A DNA stretch of 64,000 nt from Typhlomys cinereus. Taxonomy: Eukaryota; Chordata; Mammalia; Rodentia; Platacanthomyidae. The notes beneath the pieces were generated by a model. The model saw only the letters and a program-made list of their open reading frames with translations. It ran no database searches and was not told the origin of the DNA. Position 1 is the stretch's first letter. Each line of letters starts with the position of its first letter. The stretch is from assembly GCA_023101885.1 (NCBI GenBank), contig JALPQD010000395.1, positions 1,064,001 to 1,128,000 on the forward strand. Direction: 5' to 3'. Positions 43,258-55,531 of this stretch are shown piece after piece. The position numbers and the translations under genes were made by a program.

Positions 43258-43530
43258 TGAAAGGAAGGAAGGAAGGAAGGAAGGAAGGAAGGAATGAAGG
43301 CAGGAGGGGAGGGAGGGGAGCGGAAGGGGAGGAGGGGAGGGAGGAGGTGAGGCGAGAGAAGGCAGGCGGAAGGAAGGACGGGAAGGAAGGAAAGAAACAA
43401 GAAGAGGAGGGGGAAGGAAGGAGGGACAGGAAGGAAGGGAGGGAAGGGAGGGAAGGAGGAAGGGAGGGAGGAAGGAAGGAGGAAGGAAGGGAGGAAGGGA
43501 GGAAAGAAGGAAGAAGGAAGAAGGCAAACA
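43258..43530. repeat. (GGAA)n polypurine tract
   Basis: About 270 bp almost only A and G, beginning as pure (GGAA)n after the SINE tail. It lies in intron 2. Confidence 0.97.
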
Positions 43531-44334
43531 GTGTGGCTCTGATTCTGTGCCCATGTTGTGCAGACAGCCATTCCGGGGCCTGTGATGAAGTTAGCCTGCT
43601 CCTCAGGGTCCTTGGGCCTTCTGTAGGGGGCAAAGGGACCAACTCAACAGCCACATGGACACATCCTTGGTTCCCTCGAACCCCAAGCTGCTGTGTCCTC
43701 TGAGGAAGGACCTACCCACCCCTCTCAGTGCCACCAACCCTGGCGAGGGGACAGCGCAGCCCTGCCAGCCTCTGTCCAGCTCTGTCTGACTTTGCCTCGG
43801 CCAGAGAGAAATGAGAGATCCTCTCCATCGGGGCAACATCCAGGATGCAAGAGGAAGTCACTCAGAAACCTACTGCTGCCGCGGGTCTCAGGGGTCCCAG
43901 GTGATGCGTGGCCAGTCAGAGCCGGGTCTTCTCTGCGGGGCTTCAGCCGACTCCCGCTGATTTCTCATCTCCAGGGCCCAGAGCCCCACGGAACAGAAAA
44001 TGACTTTAAACCGAATCATTCTGGGGACATGGGGACGTGGAGTCTGTGTATAAGGGGTTCATGGTACCCAAAGCGGGGCGAGGAGGGAGGATGTGTCCCG
44101 GCCGTCATCCCTGCATGTCAGGGCCCAGCACTTCCCGTTAACGATCCTCTGTGCATACTGTCGTGTCGTCAGCGGGAGCTCCCAGGAAAGGACAACGGGC
44201 AGTTCTGGTGCCCGGCCTGTCCCTGGCACCTACACGCTGCCTGCTGATCTGTCTGCATTGGTCCGTCACGATACGCTCTCCTCCAGGTGAAACTAACTGC
44301 TTGGGTCCTGTGGTGGCCAGCGGTGAATCTTTTG

Positions 44335-44522
44335 CTTCTACCTCCTTTTTGTTTTGCTCTGGGATTCCCCAGGCTCTGCCTACCAGAGCTGGAAGTGCAG
44401 GCTGCCTCCACCATTTCTACCGTTTCTACCTGGCCTTTTTTATGTGGGACCTGGAATCTGAACTCAAGACCTTCTGCTTGTGAGGCAGAGTCTTAACCCC
44501 TTAGCGAGCCATCTCTTCAGCC
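44335..44522 (-). repeat. B2-like SINE, 3'-truncated, with TSD
   Basis: Antisense copy without CA tail. Flanks CAGCGGTGAATCTTTTG (44318-44334) and CAGCAGTAAATCTTCTG (44523-44539) match at 14 of 17. It lies in intron 2. Confidence 0.85.
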
Positions 44523-44882
44523 CAGCAGTAAATCTTCTGAACTTCAGGGTGCTCTTGGGGACCCCGCACCCCAAACAAACACACTCCAGGTGTTGGGCTG
44601 TGTGGGATGGGCAGAATCTAACTATTCTGGGTCTTAAGGGTCCTATCTAGCAACAAGGCTCCAATCTCAGCCCTTTGTTATCCTAAAGCAGTGATGTGGC
44701 ACGGGGGGCTGTGGAGGCTGGGAGGTGGCAGGTGTCTGCCAAAGATGAAAAGGTTCTAGGGCCTAAGGCCTGAGAGCTACAAGGTCCTGCCAAACTCCCA
44801 GGTCGTGACACCAGCTGTCCTCTGACCCATAGCCCACCCGAAGCCCGTGCCCCCCTCCCAGCAGCCCCGGCTTCCCCCTCAC

Positions 44883-45187
44883 CTGTAGCACCGAGCTCTC
44901 CTCGAAGTTGTAGGCGCTGGGGCGGCCCTCCAGGGTGGAAAAGGCAACATTGCCGCCACTGAGCGGGGAGATGTCGCTGAACTCCGAGGTGCAGAAGGCC
45001 ACGCGTTCATCCTCGCCCGGCCGCAGGTAGTGGCCCTCGGGCCGGCCGTAGGTCTTCCGGCAGGAGGCGCTGTAGAACTGGTAAGGCTCCCAGGGGCCGC
45101 CGGCGCGGGTGCGCTTGTAGATGGCGAAGCTCTCAGGACGGCTGGTCTGGAACTTCAGCCTCACATAGGTGATGTCATAGGCCTTCC
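44883..45187 (-). CDS. LAMC3: LAMC3 exon 2: LN domain core
   Basis: Codes residues 125-226, the core of the laminin N-terminal domain. Family-diagnostic stretches include [44 protein letters not shown] and PSAYNFEES, close to identical with human gamma-3. The acceptor is CTGCAG|GGAAGG and the donor is CTACAG|GTGAGG. At 305 bases it brings the coding sum to 678, a whole number of codons, consistent with exon 3 starting on a full codon (GAG TGG). It lies some 10.3 kb downstream of exon 1 because intron 1 is the longest intron here. Confidence 0.97.
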
Positions 45188-46359
45188 CTGCAGATACGCC
45201 AGCCCCGCTCACCCGAGGGACGGGCCCGTGGCCATCCTGGTCCAGGGGAGAAACTCCCCTGGGGCAGTGCTGCCATCGGTGGGTGATGGCTGTCAGGGGC
45301 GCAGGCGGAGGACACGCACGCCCTGGGGTACAGGCGATCTCTACCTACGTCAGCTCACCCCCCCCCCAGGACTCTGTGTCTCCCCAGCAGGCAACCTCGG
45401 GTTTTGTTCAGATGCCCCGCCAAAGAGAGGCTGTCCCACCCTGTAAACCCATTTCTACCATTAGAAAGTTATATCCCAACCAAGCCCGCCCTTTTATCTG
45501 GACCTTGGGTCTTGTTTCCCTTGTAGCCATTATGGATCCCCATTCTGAGGCTCCCCAAATCTTCACACACCCTCCCCAGACACAACTTCTCACTCCTCTG
45601 GCTTCTATCTGATGCTTTGTCCAAATGTCCCAACAAGGTCTACATCTATGGCCCTCGTGGCTCAGTCTTCACTGCAGCCTTCGGCCCATCGAGTACCACC
45701 TCTCTGGGTGGCCTCCTGGAAGCGGCTCTGCCAGAGCTGCTTTGCAGACACCAATATGCCCCCCCTTCCTCTGTGCAGCCAATCACCTGGCTCCCTCCTG
45801 TCCTTGCTTTGGGTCCCTCCTCCTGTCCCTTCCTCCTGGGAATCACCCTTGAGTTTCAGTCTCCTCCTGTCCCCTGACTGCTGGTGGGAGTCCCTCATCT
45901 CTCTGGGCTCGCCCCCTCCCACCCAGCTGTGCCGCCGTGCCCCCTCCCCACCCAGCTGTGCCGCCGTGCCCCCCCCCCGCACTGTGCCCCCCGCAGTAAA
46001 CACACAGATCCATCACAGCGACAGCCAACACTGAGAGGCCGGGGTGAGGGGTGGGGGTGGGAGCAGAGACGGGAGAAGTGCTGTGGATGGGCAGCCGGGT
46101 GACCAGCGCGCTGCCTGTTGACCACCCACGCCTGAGAACAGGACGGGACCTCCAGCCCGTTCTCCCAGCATGGACTCTCCCTGCCAAGGAGATGCCGTTT
46201 TGTAGCTGGGCCTGGCATAGCCTGGTCTACAAGGCCCCGCACATCACCCTCAACCTCAGGGCTGCCCAGGGCTCAGCAAGACCTTGTTTGAAACAGAGAG
46301 AGTTAGGGTGAGGTCCAGTGCAGAGCACTAGCTGCACGCTCAAGGTCAGACATGGACAC

Positions 46360-46985
46360 ACACACACAGACACACACACATACCACACCACACACAACAC
46401 ACACAACACATACCACTCACACATATCACATACTCCACACACAGCACAACACACACTATACCACACCACACATACTATAGCACACCACACCACACTACAC
46501 ACATACCACACCACACACCTCATACCACACCTACCACATACCACACCACACTCACACACAAACCACATACCATGCACACACCACAATATACACTATACCA
46601 CACCACACATACCATACCACACCACACTACACACCATGCCACACACATCACATCACACCCATCATACCATACACTTTATCACACACACACACAACACACA
46701 CCATACCACACACATCACATCACACCCACATCTATACATATACACACCATACACTATACACATATCACATATGCACACCATACTACACACCACACCACAC
46801 CACACATAACACTTACATATCATACACCACACCATACCCCCATATATACCACACCACATAGACACACATTCATACACACATCCACTACACCACACAGACA
46901 CACATACCACACATACACTCACATATCGCATACCACACCACACACACTACACATACTCACACGTCACACACAGATCTACACACAC
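46360..46985. repeat. Degenerate CA/CAC-rich array
   Basis: About 620 bp of ACCACACCACACAT-type units in intron 1. Confidence 0.95.
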
Positions 46986-47229
46986 GCACTAATACATTGG
47001 TGCTGACATGTCTCAGGACCGGTAAATGGAAAACGGTGGCAGTTGGTTAAACAGCCAGTCTTGCCCGCAACCTGACATGTCTGCTTTGGACGTCCCGAGA
47101 GCCAAAGGCAGTGTGTGCTCACATTCACATGGACGGACAGTCCGCCATGCAACACACGGCTGTTCAGTCTTAAATAGGGGGCAACTTTGAGCCATGAACC
47201 TAGAATTCTTGGGAGCCCTGGGGTTGCTA

Positions 47230-47465
47230 AACGGAAGGAGAGCATCACAGAAAACACGTGGTGACCGAGGCACAACGGGGCTACAGGGTTGGGAGAGGAG
47301 GGGCGGTTAGTGTTTTGGGGAAAGGGGTTCTCTGTTTCTCAAGATGAAAAAGCTCTGGGGTGGGTGGTGGTGATGGTGGTGGAGCAAGGCGACTGGACTT
47401 TGTACCCCCAAACTGCACGCTTGAAAGGAGTTCAGAGGGTGCACCACAATAAAAGAAAAATGTGG
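47230..47465 (-). repeat. Old LINE-1 3'-end fragment
   Basis: Resembles antisense L1 3' sequence: GTGGTGGTGATGGTGGTGGA, AACTGCACGCTTGAAAGGAG, GTGCACCACAATAAAAG. It carries no coding part. Confidence 0.5.
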
Positions 47466-47754
47466 GACAATGAATAAATTGGCCCTTCGGGAAAGCAGCC
47501 TGGCGACAGGGAGGGAGCACCGCGGCCTGTCCCGGCCTCCCTCGAAGGACCCCTCCTTTGGGGGAATTCTGGGAAAGCAGGCTGGATGCATGAAATGACC
47601 ATCGAGGCGTTTCACGTGCTCACAGAGACAACTGGCCACGGAAAGGACAGCCAAGGCCCTACAGACAGAGTCCCACAGAGACCAAGCCCAGGAAACCTGC
47701 AGCCCAGACGCTGAGCAGAAAGACCACGGCACCAGGCGGAGGCATCTGTGGTAC

Positions 47755-48115
47755 ATTTACCACCCAGGAGGTGGCTCTGCAGGAGGAGCGATTGCTACTA
47801 TGCAGGCATGAAGACCTGAGTTCAAATCCCCGGTACACATACCTGTATCCCAGTGCTGGACGGGAGGGGGGAGGAGCAGGATGACCCCCAGGCTTCACTG
47901 GCCAGTCTAGCTGAATGGGTGAACTCTAGACTGGCAGGAAACCCTGCCTTAAAAATCAAGATGGAGGCAAGCTGGCTCAGTGGGTAAGGCGCTTGCTGCA
48001 CAAGCCTGGGACCTGAGTTCGATTCCTACAGTCCATGTAAAGGCTGACAGAGAGGACCAAGATTGTCGTTTGACCTTTACGCACACATGTACATATATAC
48101 ACATGCACATACATA
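47755..48115 (+). repeat. B4-type SINE followed by B3-type SINE
   Basis: First GAAGACCTGAGTTCAAATCC and CCTGTATCCCAGTGCTGGAC (to about 47960), then CTGGCTCAGTGGGTAAGGCG and TGAGTTCGATTCCTACAGTC with a CA-rich tail. Confidence 0.7.
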
Positions 48116-49079
48116 CACATGGGAGGTGGACCTCAATTATATAGGCAGTTCCAGGCTAGCCTCGATCGTGTGAGATCCTTGGTCAAGATAAACAAACAAC
48201 ATAAAAATAAAAACAAGAAGCACGGTCCCAGTCATCTAACTACTGAGCGTGTTTGTCCTGGAGCCTCAGCATGCCGGCGCGTCCTCCTCCTCCTGCTCCA
48301 GTGTCTGTTTTCCCTAGCTTTCTCTCATGAAGCTTGTTCTAATTTAAAACTGGAGAAAGCCCAGTTTTACAAAATTTTTTAAAGAGCAACTGCCCTGCCA
48401 GGTTCCGTTTTAAGATGTTTTCTAAGCCTGGCGCTGAGACTCCAAAAGGAGGCATGCGGGGCCTTGGTGGTGGGCTGCCCGCGCCTGGAGGGGATCCGCG
48501 GTTCACAGCATCAGCCAGGCCCAGATGTGCCCAGATGTGCCGGCGCAGGTGTGGCAGGCCTGGCGGGGTCGGGCTTGGTAAACACGGAGCACCCAGGCGC
48601 CTCTCTTGGGAGAGAGCGGCTGGGAGCCACTTCAAAAGGTGGCTGGCAGTGGGAGGGGGGGCAGGACTTGGGAGGGGGGTGGGGAGGCGGGTCACGGGAT
48701 TGCGTGTGAACAAGCCCTGTCGCATGCTGGGAAACACGCTCGCTCCTTCCTTGTGGAGCCAGGCAACATCACAGGGGCCCGGCGGGAACTGTTTGTTACC
48801 GAGTTAATTAGAAGAGCAACTTCAGCCTGCTGTGGGAACGGGAGCCAGCGGCTGCCAGACGCCGGGAAAGGGAAAGGTCCCAAGATCCACTCCCACGCGT
48901 GACAGGGATGGAATCCGCTGCCACCCGGTGCCTTGCAAGCTCCAGGGCGGCGGACGCAGGTGTGTCTGGTGCCTATCGGGACCCCCAAACCTCCCCCGCC
49001 CCCTCCCCCGCCTTCCCCCATCCCCGCCCACCCACCTGTTAACTCGGAGCCCCGCCTTCCCAGACTCTAGACCACCCAC

Positions 49080-49150
49080 TACACTGTTCCCTCTGCGCGG
49101 AATGGTGTTCTCCCTCCTCCCTCACTGCCTTGCCCTCATCCCACAGGACT
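49080..49150 (+). repeat. L2-like LINE fragment
   Basis: TGTTCCCTCTGCGCGGAATG and TTCTCCCTCCTCCCTCACTG resemble the L2 3' end. Confidence 0.45.
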
Positions 49151-49859
49151 GAGCACCTACTACGTGCCAGGCCCCTCTCGGAGTGCATTCTGCACACTGC
49201 CACTTGTATATGAGACCACCCACCCACCCCGTTCCATGTGGCATAGGAAGGAGAAAGACTTGCCCAACCCCACACGGAAAATGGCAGGTTCTCAGAATTG
49301 CTGCGTAGAGTCAGCAATTCTGTGGGGGGCTCCGTGGGTCCCCAGAGAGACAGGGCTGCCAGGCAGGGGGCGCTGGTGCCCACAAAGCACAGAAGTTCTC
49401 CCCACGCCCCCGAGCCTGAAGAAGCATCTGGAACAGCAAGGCCACCTGAGCCAACACGGGGGTGGCGAGCCATGCACTCCCCGGCAGCTGGGACGTACGG
49501 CCTGTCAAGAATGACACGGGACCAACATACACCCGGCCGGCCCACATCCGGCGCGACCCTGCAGGGCGGCCAGGCTTATTTTGGGAAAATGGAAACAGAA
49601 CAAAACCCTCTAATTGCAGCCATCTGAGGAGGTGGCAGGGACTCCTGAGTCGGACAGGCAGGGGCTGAGATGGGAAGGCGCGGGAAGGCCAGGCTGCTGC
49701 CCGCCGTGGGCATTAGCGCCAGCCAGGGCCAGTCAGCGTGAGGGCACCATCCGCCCTCCCTCCCTCTGCCCACCTTGCTCTTGGCGATCTTTGGATGGCA
49801 GATCCCCTTAGAGAACTGGACACACCCCCAGAGCCCAACACGCTGGCACATGGTGGCTG

Positions 49860-50008
49860 AACCAGGCCACGAGGCGTGGGTGGGGGTCAGAGGACAACTC
49901 TGGAAGTCCGTTCTCTCCTCCTACCAGGTGGGCATCCGGGGATCAATCTCAGGATGCCAGGTGTGGCAGGTAGGTGCCCCACCTGCTGAGCCCTCTTACA
50001 GGCCCCAG
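49860..50008 (-). repeat. B3/B4-type SINE fragment
   Basis: Antisense: GGTCAGAGGACAACTCTGGA, GGGATCAATCTCAGGATGCC, CTGCTGAGCCCTCTTACAGG. Confidence 0.6.
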
Positions 50009-50019
50009 TAGGGTGATTT

Positions 50020-50425
50020 TTGAACATGCAAATGGGCAGCACTGAGCACGTTCAAATTGCTACACATCTGTCAACGCCGTCCACTTCCGAGCTACCTCCT
50101 CTTCCAACCCAACCCCGCTCCCCTCTAAGTACTGCTTCCCTGCTGCCTCCCCAGCCCCAGGCAGCCTTTCTGCCTCTTAAGAATCTGATGGTTCTGCAGA
50201 CATCCCCGAAGTGGAATCACACCACACCTGTGCTCTCATGACTAGTTTACTTCACCTGGCATAATGACCTCGATGGTTACCACGTTGTAACTGTGTCAGA
50301 CAGAACCCCCTTCTTTTTTTGTGCTAAGTAATATTCCATCACAGGGACGGGCCCCTCCAGATACTTGAGTTGTTTTTTACTCCCGTGAGTGAAACTGCTA
50401 TGAATCCCATAGGAATCTTTACCTC
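50020..50425 (+). repeat. Old LINE-1 3'-end fragment
   Basis: Aligns by eye along 400 bp with an ancestral L1 3' end: GTGGAATCACACCACACC, CACCTGGCATAATGACCTCG, AGTAATATTCCATCACAGGG, AAACTGCTATGAATCCCATA. No ORF survives. Confidence 0.75.
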
Positions 50426-50449
50426 CCTCCCAATACTGGTGCGGCGATG

Positions 50450-50540
50450 TGGTGCCTCAGTTTCCCTACTTGTAAAATGAGCCTAACCATCACTCGTGTC
50501 CCAAGCACTTAGAGCCCATCCGAGTTTGGGCCACTCTGCT
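50450..50540 (-). repeat. MIR fragment
   Basis: Antisense: GCCTCAGTTTCCCTACTTGT followed by AAAATGAGCC. Confidence 0.7.
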
Positions 50541-51527
50541 GAATCACCCCAATTCTTTACTTCCAGACACTGATCAGAAGCCTTACAGGGGAGCCTGTGC
50601 CGGGGGTGGGGTACAGCTGTTAAAACAGGGATCCCCGCCATAGCTCAGAGCTGGGGATGGTGACACAGAGCCGAACCTTGGGGTTCCCGAGCTCCACCTC
50701 GGCAGGGGCGGGGAGGAGATACGCTGTGGGGTGGGAGGCTCTTGAAGGGCACCCCTCAGCTGAGTGGGGTGGACGGGTGCAGACCCACTGCTCCATCCCA
50801 CTGCTCCCACTGGTTTATGAACCAGCCTGGACTAGCAACAGGCAAGCGAGCAGGCAGTCAGGCAGGCAGAATCACGGCGAGGCCCCGTGGGATGGGAGAA
50901 GGGAGCTGTGACCCGCTCAAGGACCCTGCCAAGGTCTGTGGCTGCAGCCGGAGTAGGTGGGGAGGCAGACAGGGATGGCGGGAGGCTGGGACGCTAAGGA
51001 AAGACCCCACCCTTGCCACCTCTGGGGCTCCAAGAGGGCCCGGCAAGGCCAGCTGGGCCCGGGGTGACTTCTGTGGTGGACGGAGGCACCCCAGAGCCAC
51101 CACCTTGACCTCTGACCATCCTGGGCCATAGTGCTCCAGTTCAACTCCCAGGGAGATGGAGGGAGGACTTGCCCCCCCAACCCCCCAATTCTGGCCCTGG
51201 CCAAGGCAAACATGAACGCCTACTTGACAGGAAAACATGAGGGAGCCGGGGCTCGGGAGGCCCAGCCGTTCTGGAGGCTCCCAGAAAGAAACTGGGGTCT
51301 CTCTACCGTCAGGCCTCGGTGAGGCGCTCGCAGAAGCTGTGTGTTGAGCGTGTATTTTCCAGCCCAGATCCTCCTTATAGTTCACGGCTGGCCCGAACAT
51401 GGTTCTGCGGGTGGCCACATCTCAAAACTGAGAGATGGAATAGGAAGTACCCACTGGGCACTTCACCCTCCTCCCTGGGGGCTCAGACGCAACTGCATCC
51501 TTCAGTGATCCCAGGAGAATATTTTTT

Positions 51528-51803
51528 TTTTTATTATTCAATTGTGCATGTGTGCGTGTGTGTATGTGTGTGCGCGCATGTGTGTGTAGAACCACAGATG
51601 AATTCGGGAATCGCCATGGACCGTCTCCACCTCCTCCTTGTTTTCTCTGCCCCCCCCAAGATTCACAGGCTTTGCCCTACCAGGACCAGAAACTCAGGCC
51701 ACCCCGCTTCCACCCGGCGTATATACATGGGGTCTAGGATCCGAACTCAGGACCTTCCGCCTTCCAGGCAGAGGCTTAACCCCTGAGCCACCTCTCCAGC
51801 CCC
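51528..51803 (-). repeat. Young B2-like SINE with target-site duplication
   Basis: Antisense copy; flanks both read CCCAGGAGAATATTTTT (about 51510-51526 and 51804-51820). The tail has TTATTATTCAATTGTG, the body AACCACAGATGAATTCGGGA, and the head GAGCCACCTCTCCAGCC. Confidence 0.93.
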
Positions 51804-52087
51804 CCCAGGAGAATATTTTTTAAAATATTTTTTCCTAGTTGTACAAGCATATTGAGAACTCCCCGTTCCCCCCTCCTTCCCTTCCTCCTTCCTTCTTCTC
51901 TCTCCTCCATCCATCAATCCATTCCACTCCCTCCCACCCTCCTGCCTCTCAGCTTCTATGGACCTCAAGGTTCCCTCTGGATTGTCTGCTTTAGTGGCGT
52001 TCAGGCCTCAGTGGCACCAGATAGATCCTGACAAGGCAAGACAGGAGCCACGCCACGCGGCGTGCGTCCAGGATCAAGAAGTGGGAG

Positions 52088-52314
52088 CTGGGTCTGCAGA
52101 GATGGCTCAGGAGTTAGGATTTTGCCTTGCAAGCCAAAGGACCTGAGTTCAGATCCCAGATCCTACATAAAATCGCCAGTGGCGGCAGAGCAACCTGCAC
52201 TTCTAGCCCTGGAAGGTGGAGTCTGGGAAACCCTGGACCAAAGCCAAAAGGTGGAGCAATCCAGGATGATTCCAGAAGTCACTGTTGGGCCTCTATAGGC
52301 ACACATAGTGCTCG

Positions 52315-52371
<57 letters not shown>
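52088..52371 (+). repeat. B2-like SINE
   Basis: Head GGGTCTGCAGAGATGGCTCA to (CA)n at 52327-52371. It lies in intron 1. Confidence 0.88.
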
Positions 52372-52375
<4 letters not shown>

Positions 52376-52439
52376 AATTTAGGGCCAACCTGACCTGACC
52401 TACTTCCTCAGTCCCCAAAGAGTGTAGATAGCTGAGTTA

Positions 52440-52540
52440 TTAGGAAAACTCTCAGGAAAGGGCGTTTTTGCCTCTTGTGACCCTGGGCAACTGAGCTCAC
52501 CCTCACCCTGTTTCCCTATCTGAACAGTCCTGTCGATGGA
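52440..52540 (-). repeat. MIR fragment
   Basis: Antisense: CTTGTGACCCTGGGCAACTG, CACCCTGTTTCCCTATCTGA. Confidence 0.6.
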
Positions 52541-53269
52541 GAAGCTAGCCTGGCAGCTCCTTAGAGCAGGCACAGTGACTAGTTCAGGATCACAGCAGCC
52601 TGTCACCTCCCAGCCCTCCACTTCCATCTCCCTCCAGCCCAGGCCCTGGGCCCGAGTCCCTCCGGCTTGCAAGGCGTCCCGGAGCTCTGAGAGCCGCCTG
52701 CCAGCCCCGCTCTGGCCTTTCATCCGGGACAGGAAGGCCCGGCTCCACAGGCTTCAGGATGAGATCCGGACCAGATGTCAGGAGCTGCGGGGGGCTGAGA
52801 ATGCAGTGACCTCCATCCCACGCCGACCCCTGTCCCTCCCCACCACTCCCCGACCCCCCCTCTCTCAAAGGGATTCTGGCCAGAGCTGCTGCCCAATCTC
52901 TCCTCCCATGAGTCTTCATAGAATGGGGGGGGGAGCTAATATACGGAGGCGGCCTGAGGATCCCGGGACCAGCGATCCAGAACTCTCCTTCTGTGATGTC
53001 ATGAACCCGTAGCTCAGCCAGTAGCAGACGTAAGTCAATCAAACAGGCCCATGGTGGTCTGCGGCATCCCTGATGAGCAACCAGGGTGCTGGCTCAGGAC
53101 ATCTTTGGGGGGCAAGTGAAACCTTACTTTCTGCAGCTAGCCAAGCCCACCCACGGGGGCCTCAGTCCCCACCCAAGACTCCATGCTCCCCCATAAGTGT
53201 TATGGTTAGTTCTGAACACAGTGTCTAGAAATGCTATTTTTCCCCAAAGGCAACAACATAACAACTTCC

Positions 53270-53270
53270 T

Positions 53271-53333
<63 letters not shown>

Positions 53334-53575
53334 CTTTCTTTCTTTCTCTTTCTTTCTTTTCTTTCTTTTCTTTCCTTCCTTCCTTCCTTCTTTCCTTCCT
53401 TCCTTTTTCTTTCTTTCCTTTCTTCCTTTCCTTTTTCTTTTTCTTTTCCTTCCTTCCTTCCTTCTTTTTCTTTTTTCTTTTCTTCCTTTCCTTTTTCTTT
53501 TCCTTCCTTTCTTTTCCTTCCTTTCTTCCCTTTCTTCCTTCCTTCCTTTCTCTCTCTTTCTCTTTTTCTTTCATA
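53270..53575. repeat. (TTTC)n polypyrimidine tract
   Basis: About 300 bp of TTTC and TTCC units; the first 60 bp are pure (TTTC)n. It lies in intron 1. Confidence 0.97.
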
Positions 53576-53867
53576 GAGAGTCATATAGCCAACCTTGAAT
53601 TTCGGATCCCAAGGGCTGGACCACAGGTCCACGTGGCCCTCTATGGAAGCCAGGCTTCATGCATGCAGCTGGGTGGCCCCTCTATGGTGGCCCCTCTATG
53701 GCTAAGCTAGGTTCCCACCCTAGTATTTCCTACTGTACAGTGCTGAGGCCCCAGGGACTGAGTGGGCTGAGCCTGAGTCTGAGCCCTGGTGCATGACCCC
53801 TAGCCTGCTCTGCCTCCCTGCAAGAGAACCCCAAAATGGCCATTGTGCCCAGGATACCAAGCCCACC

Positions 53868-53928
53868 CAGTCATTCATTCATTCACTCATTCATTCATTC
53901 ACTCACTCATTCATTCATCATTCCTTGT
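53868..53928. repeat. (ATTC)n tetranucleotide repeat
   Basis: ATTCATTCATTCACTCATTC units in intron 1. Confidence 0.95.
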
Positions 53929-54587
53929 ACAGACACATCCGGCCTCCCTCCTCTGAGCCTGGTGCTGATAACGGGACTAAACGCACTCGGAGCCAGTGGA
54001 GGACCCACAAGGTATGAGGGTTTTGCCTGAGCTCACAGCAAGGGGATTTTGGGGTCCGGCTGATGCCTACAGAGGATTGACATGGTTCAGGCAGCATTTC
54101 TACACTGTAGCTCAAATACCCTGGGGTACATCAAGACCGCTCCTAAGGCAAACACGGGGCTTCCCCGCCCTGCTACCGCCTTGGCCTGAAAGTTGTGCGT
54201 TCCACGAGTTCGTGTGATAGCCTTTGTCAAGGAACACTGTGTCTCCCCCACAGGAGGCCCCCACCCTGCCCCAGATTCCTCCCATGGCCTTGGGGTGCTG
54301 CCAGCCCCAACCAGCCAGCTCCCCCAGCCTCCCGCTCCCACCGCCTGGCTTCCTGTCTGGACAGAGACTCCGCTCCCTCTAGAAGCCCTGTCTCTTGGTC
54401 CAGACGGAACAAGAACAGATGTGATGGCCCTCGGGTACTGAGTTTTTGTAGGGGTGACCCACACCTATCTGTTCTGCCCTGTCCTAGTCTTCTCCAAGGC
54501 TCTGAACTCGTGGTGGGTGCAGAGTGCATGTCAGTGCATGCTCTGACCACCAATGCACTCGGAGCCCATGCCCAGACTCACTCAGCA

Positions 54588-54640
54588 GCCTGAGCCTTTG
54601 GGCAAAACATTTAACCCCTCTGAGCCTCTAATTTTTCACT
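54588..54640 (-). repeat. MIR fragment
   Basis: Antisense: TTGGGCAAAACATTTAACCC then CTCTGAGCCTC. Confidence 0.6.
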
Positions 54641-54714
54641 CAAAAACACATTTCCACCAGCTGGTATTCGAACTCATTGGCCCCAGATGTGTTCTGTGAT
54701 TCAGAACTTTTGCA

Positions 54715-54795
54715 GGTGTGCTGGGGAGGTAGCTCAGGGGGTAAGGTAAGAGCACTGGCCCAGCTAGCGTGCCTCGATCTGGGGCTGCAGACCGT
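54715..54795 (+). repeat. ID-like SINE head
   Basis: GTGCTGGGGAGGTAGCTCAG then GTAAGAGCACTGGCCCAG. It lies in intron 1, about 740 bp from exon 1. Confidence 0.5.
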
Positions 54796-55531
54796 GCACT
54801 CAGATGAGATTCCAGTAGCACATTCTCTCTCGCTAGGATACAACAAGTTCACAAAGCGCCTCCGGTCAGGCTTGGTAGTAAAAAAATTCAGTTATAAAAG
54901 CAGTGATTTGTCAAAGCTCGGGGAGATTTTGACACTGAAGATAAAAGACAGGAAAGATGCTTACCCCAGAGCCTAGGATGACCAAGAGGGGCCCGAGGAG
55001 CACATTGGCCTGGTCTGGGAGCTGGTGGGGGCATCTCAGGGACCCAGCTGAGTTTAGTCATGGGCAATGCCAACTCCCCCAGCTACCCAGTGGCAGGGTA
55101 AACTTGGTGTTCCTGCCCAGAGGGCTGAGCTGCTCCACTCTGGTCTTGACAACCTTGGCTCCCATCCCTGAAGACTGCTCTCAACCTTGGGGTTCCTGAA
55201 ACTTAACAGATTCGGTGATCTTGCCTTAGAGAGTGGACCATTTCACCCGAGGGGGGAGTGTCTCTTTCCCCTTCCAAGAGTCTCACTCAGGTCTATGCTG
55301 TAAAGTCTTTAGGGAATTGTCCCGACATCCAGATCCACAGCTCTGCAAAGCTCGGAGGGGTGTCCCGCTCCCCACAGTGCGCAGTAGTGCCGCTCAAAGG
55401 CACAGGATTTGCACTTCGATTGGAGGAGGGGGGAGGTTTGGACCCCAATCTAGCCCTTCTCCTCTGCCTCGCCCCTCTTTCTCCACCCACCACATGGGGT
55501 TAGGAACGTAGGGAAGTGCGAAAGTGCTTAC

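Larger units (their letters stand above)
45188..55531 (-). other. LAMC3: LAMC3 intron 1
   Basis: The longest intron (10.3 kb). It holds CA-rich and (TTTC)n arrays, SINEs, an old L1 3' end, MIR/L2 scraps and two GC-rich unique islands (48770-48960 and 49570-49640) that look more constrained than their surroundings. No internal exon was recognised. Confidence 0.85.

Noticed and set aside
52536..53012. Plus-strand open frame of 158 residues in intron 1
   Set aside because: It starts in MIR-derived sequence, matches no protein I know, lacks splice or promoter context and has the proline/serine-rich makeup of a chance frame in GC-rich DNA.
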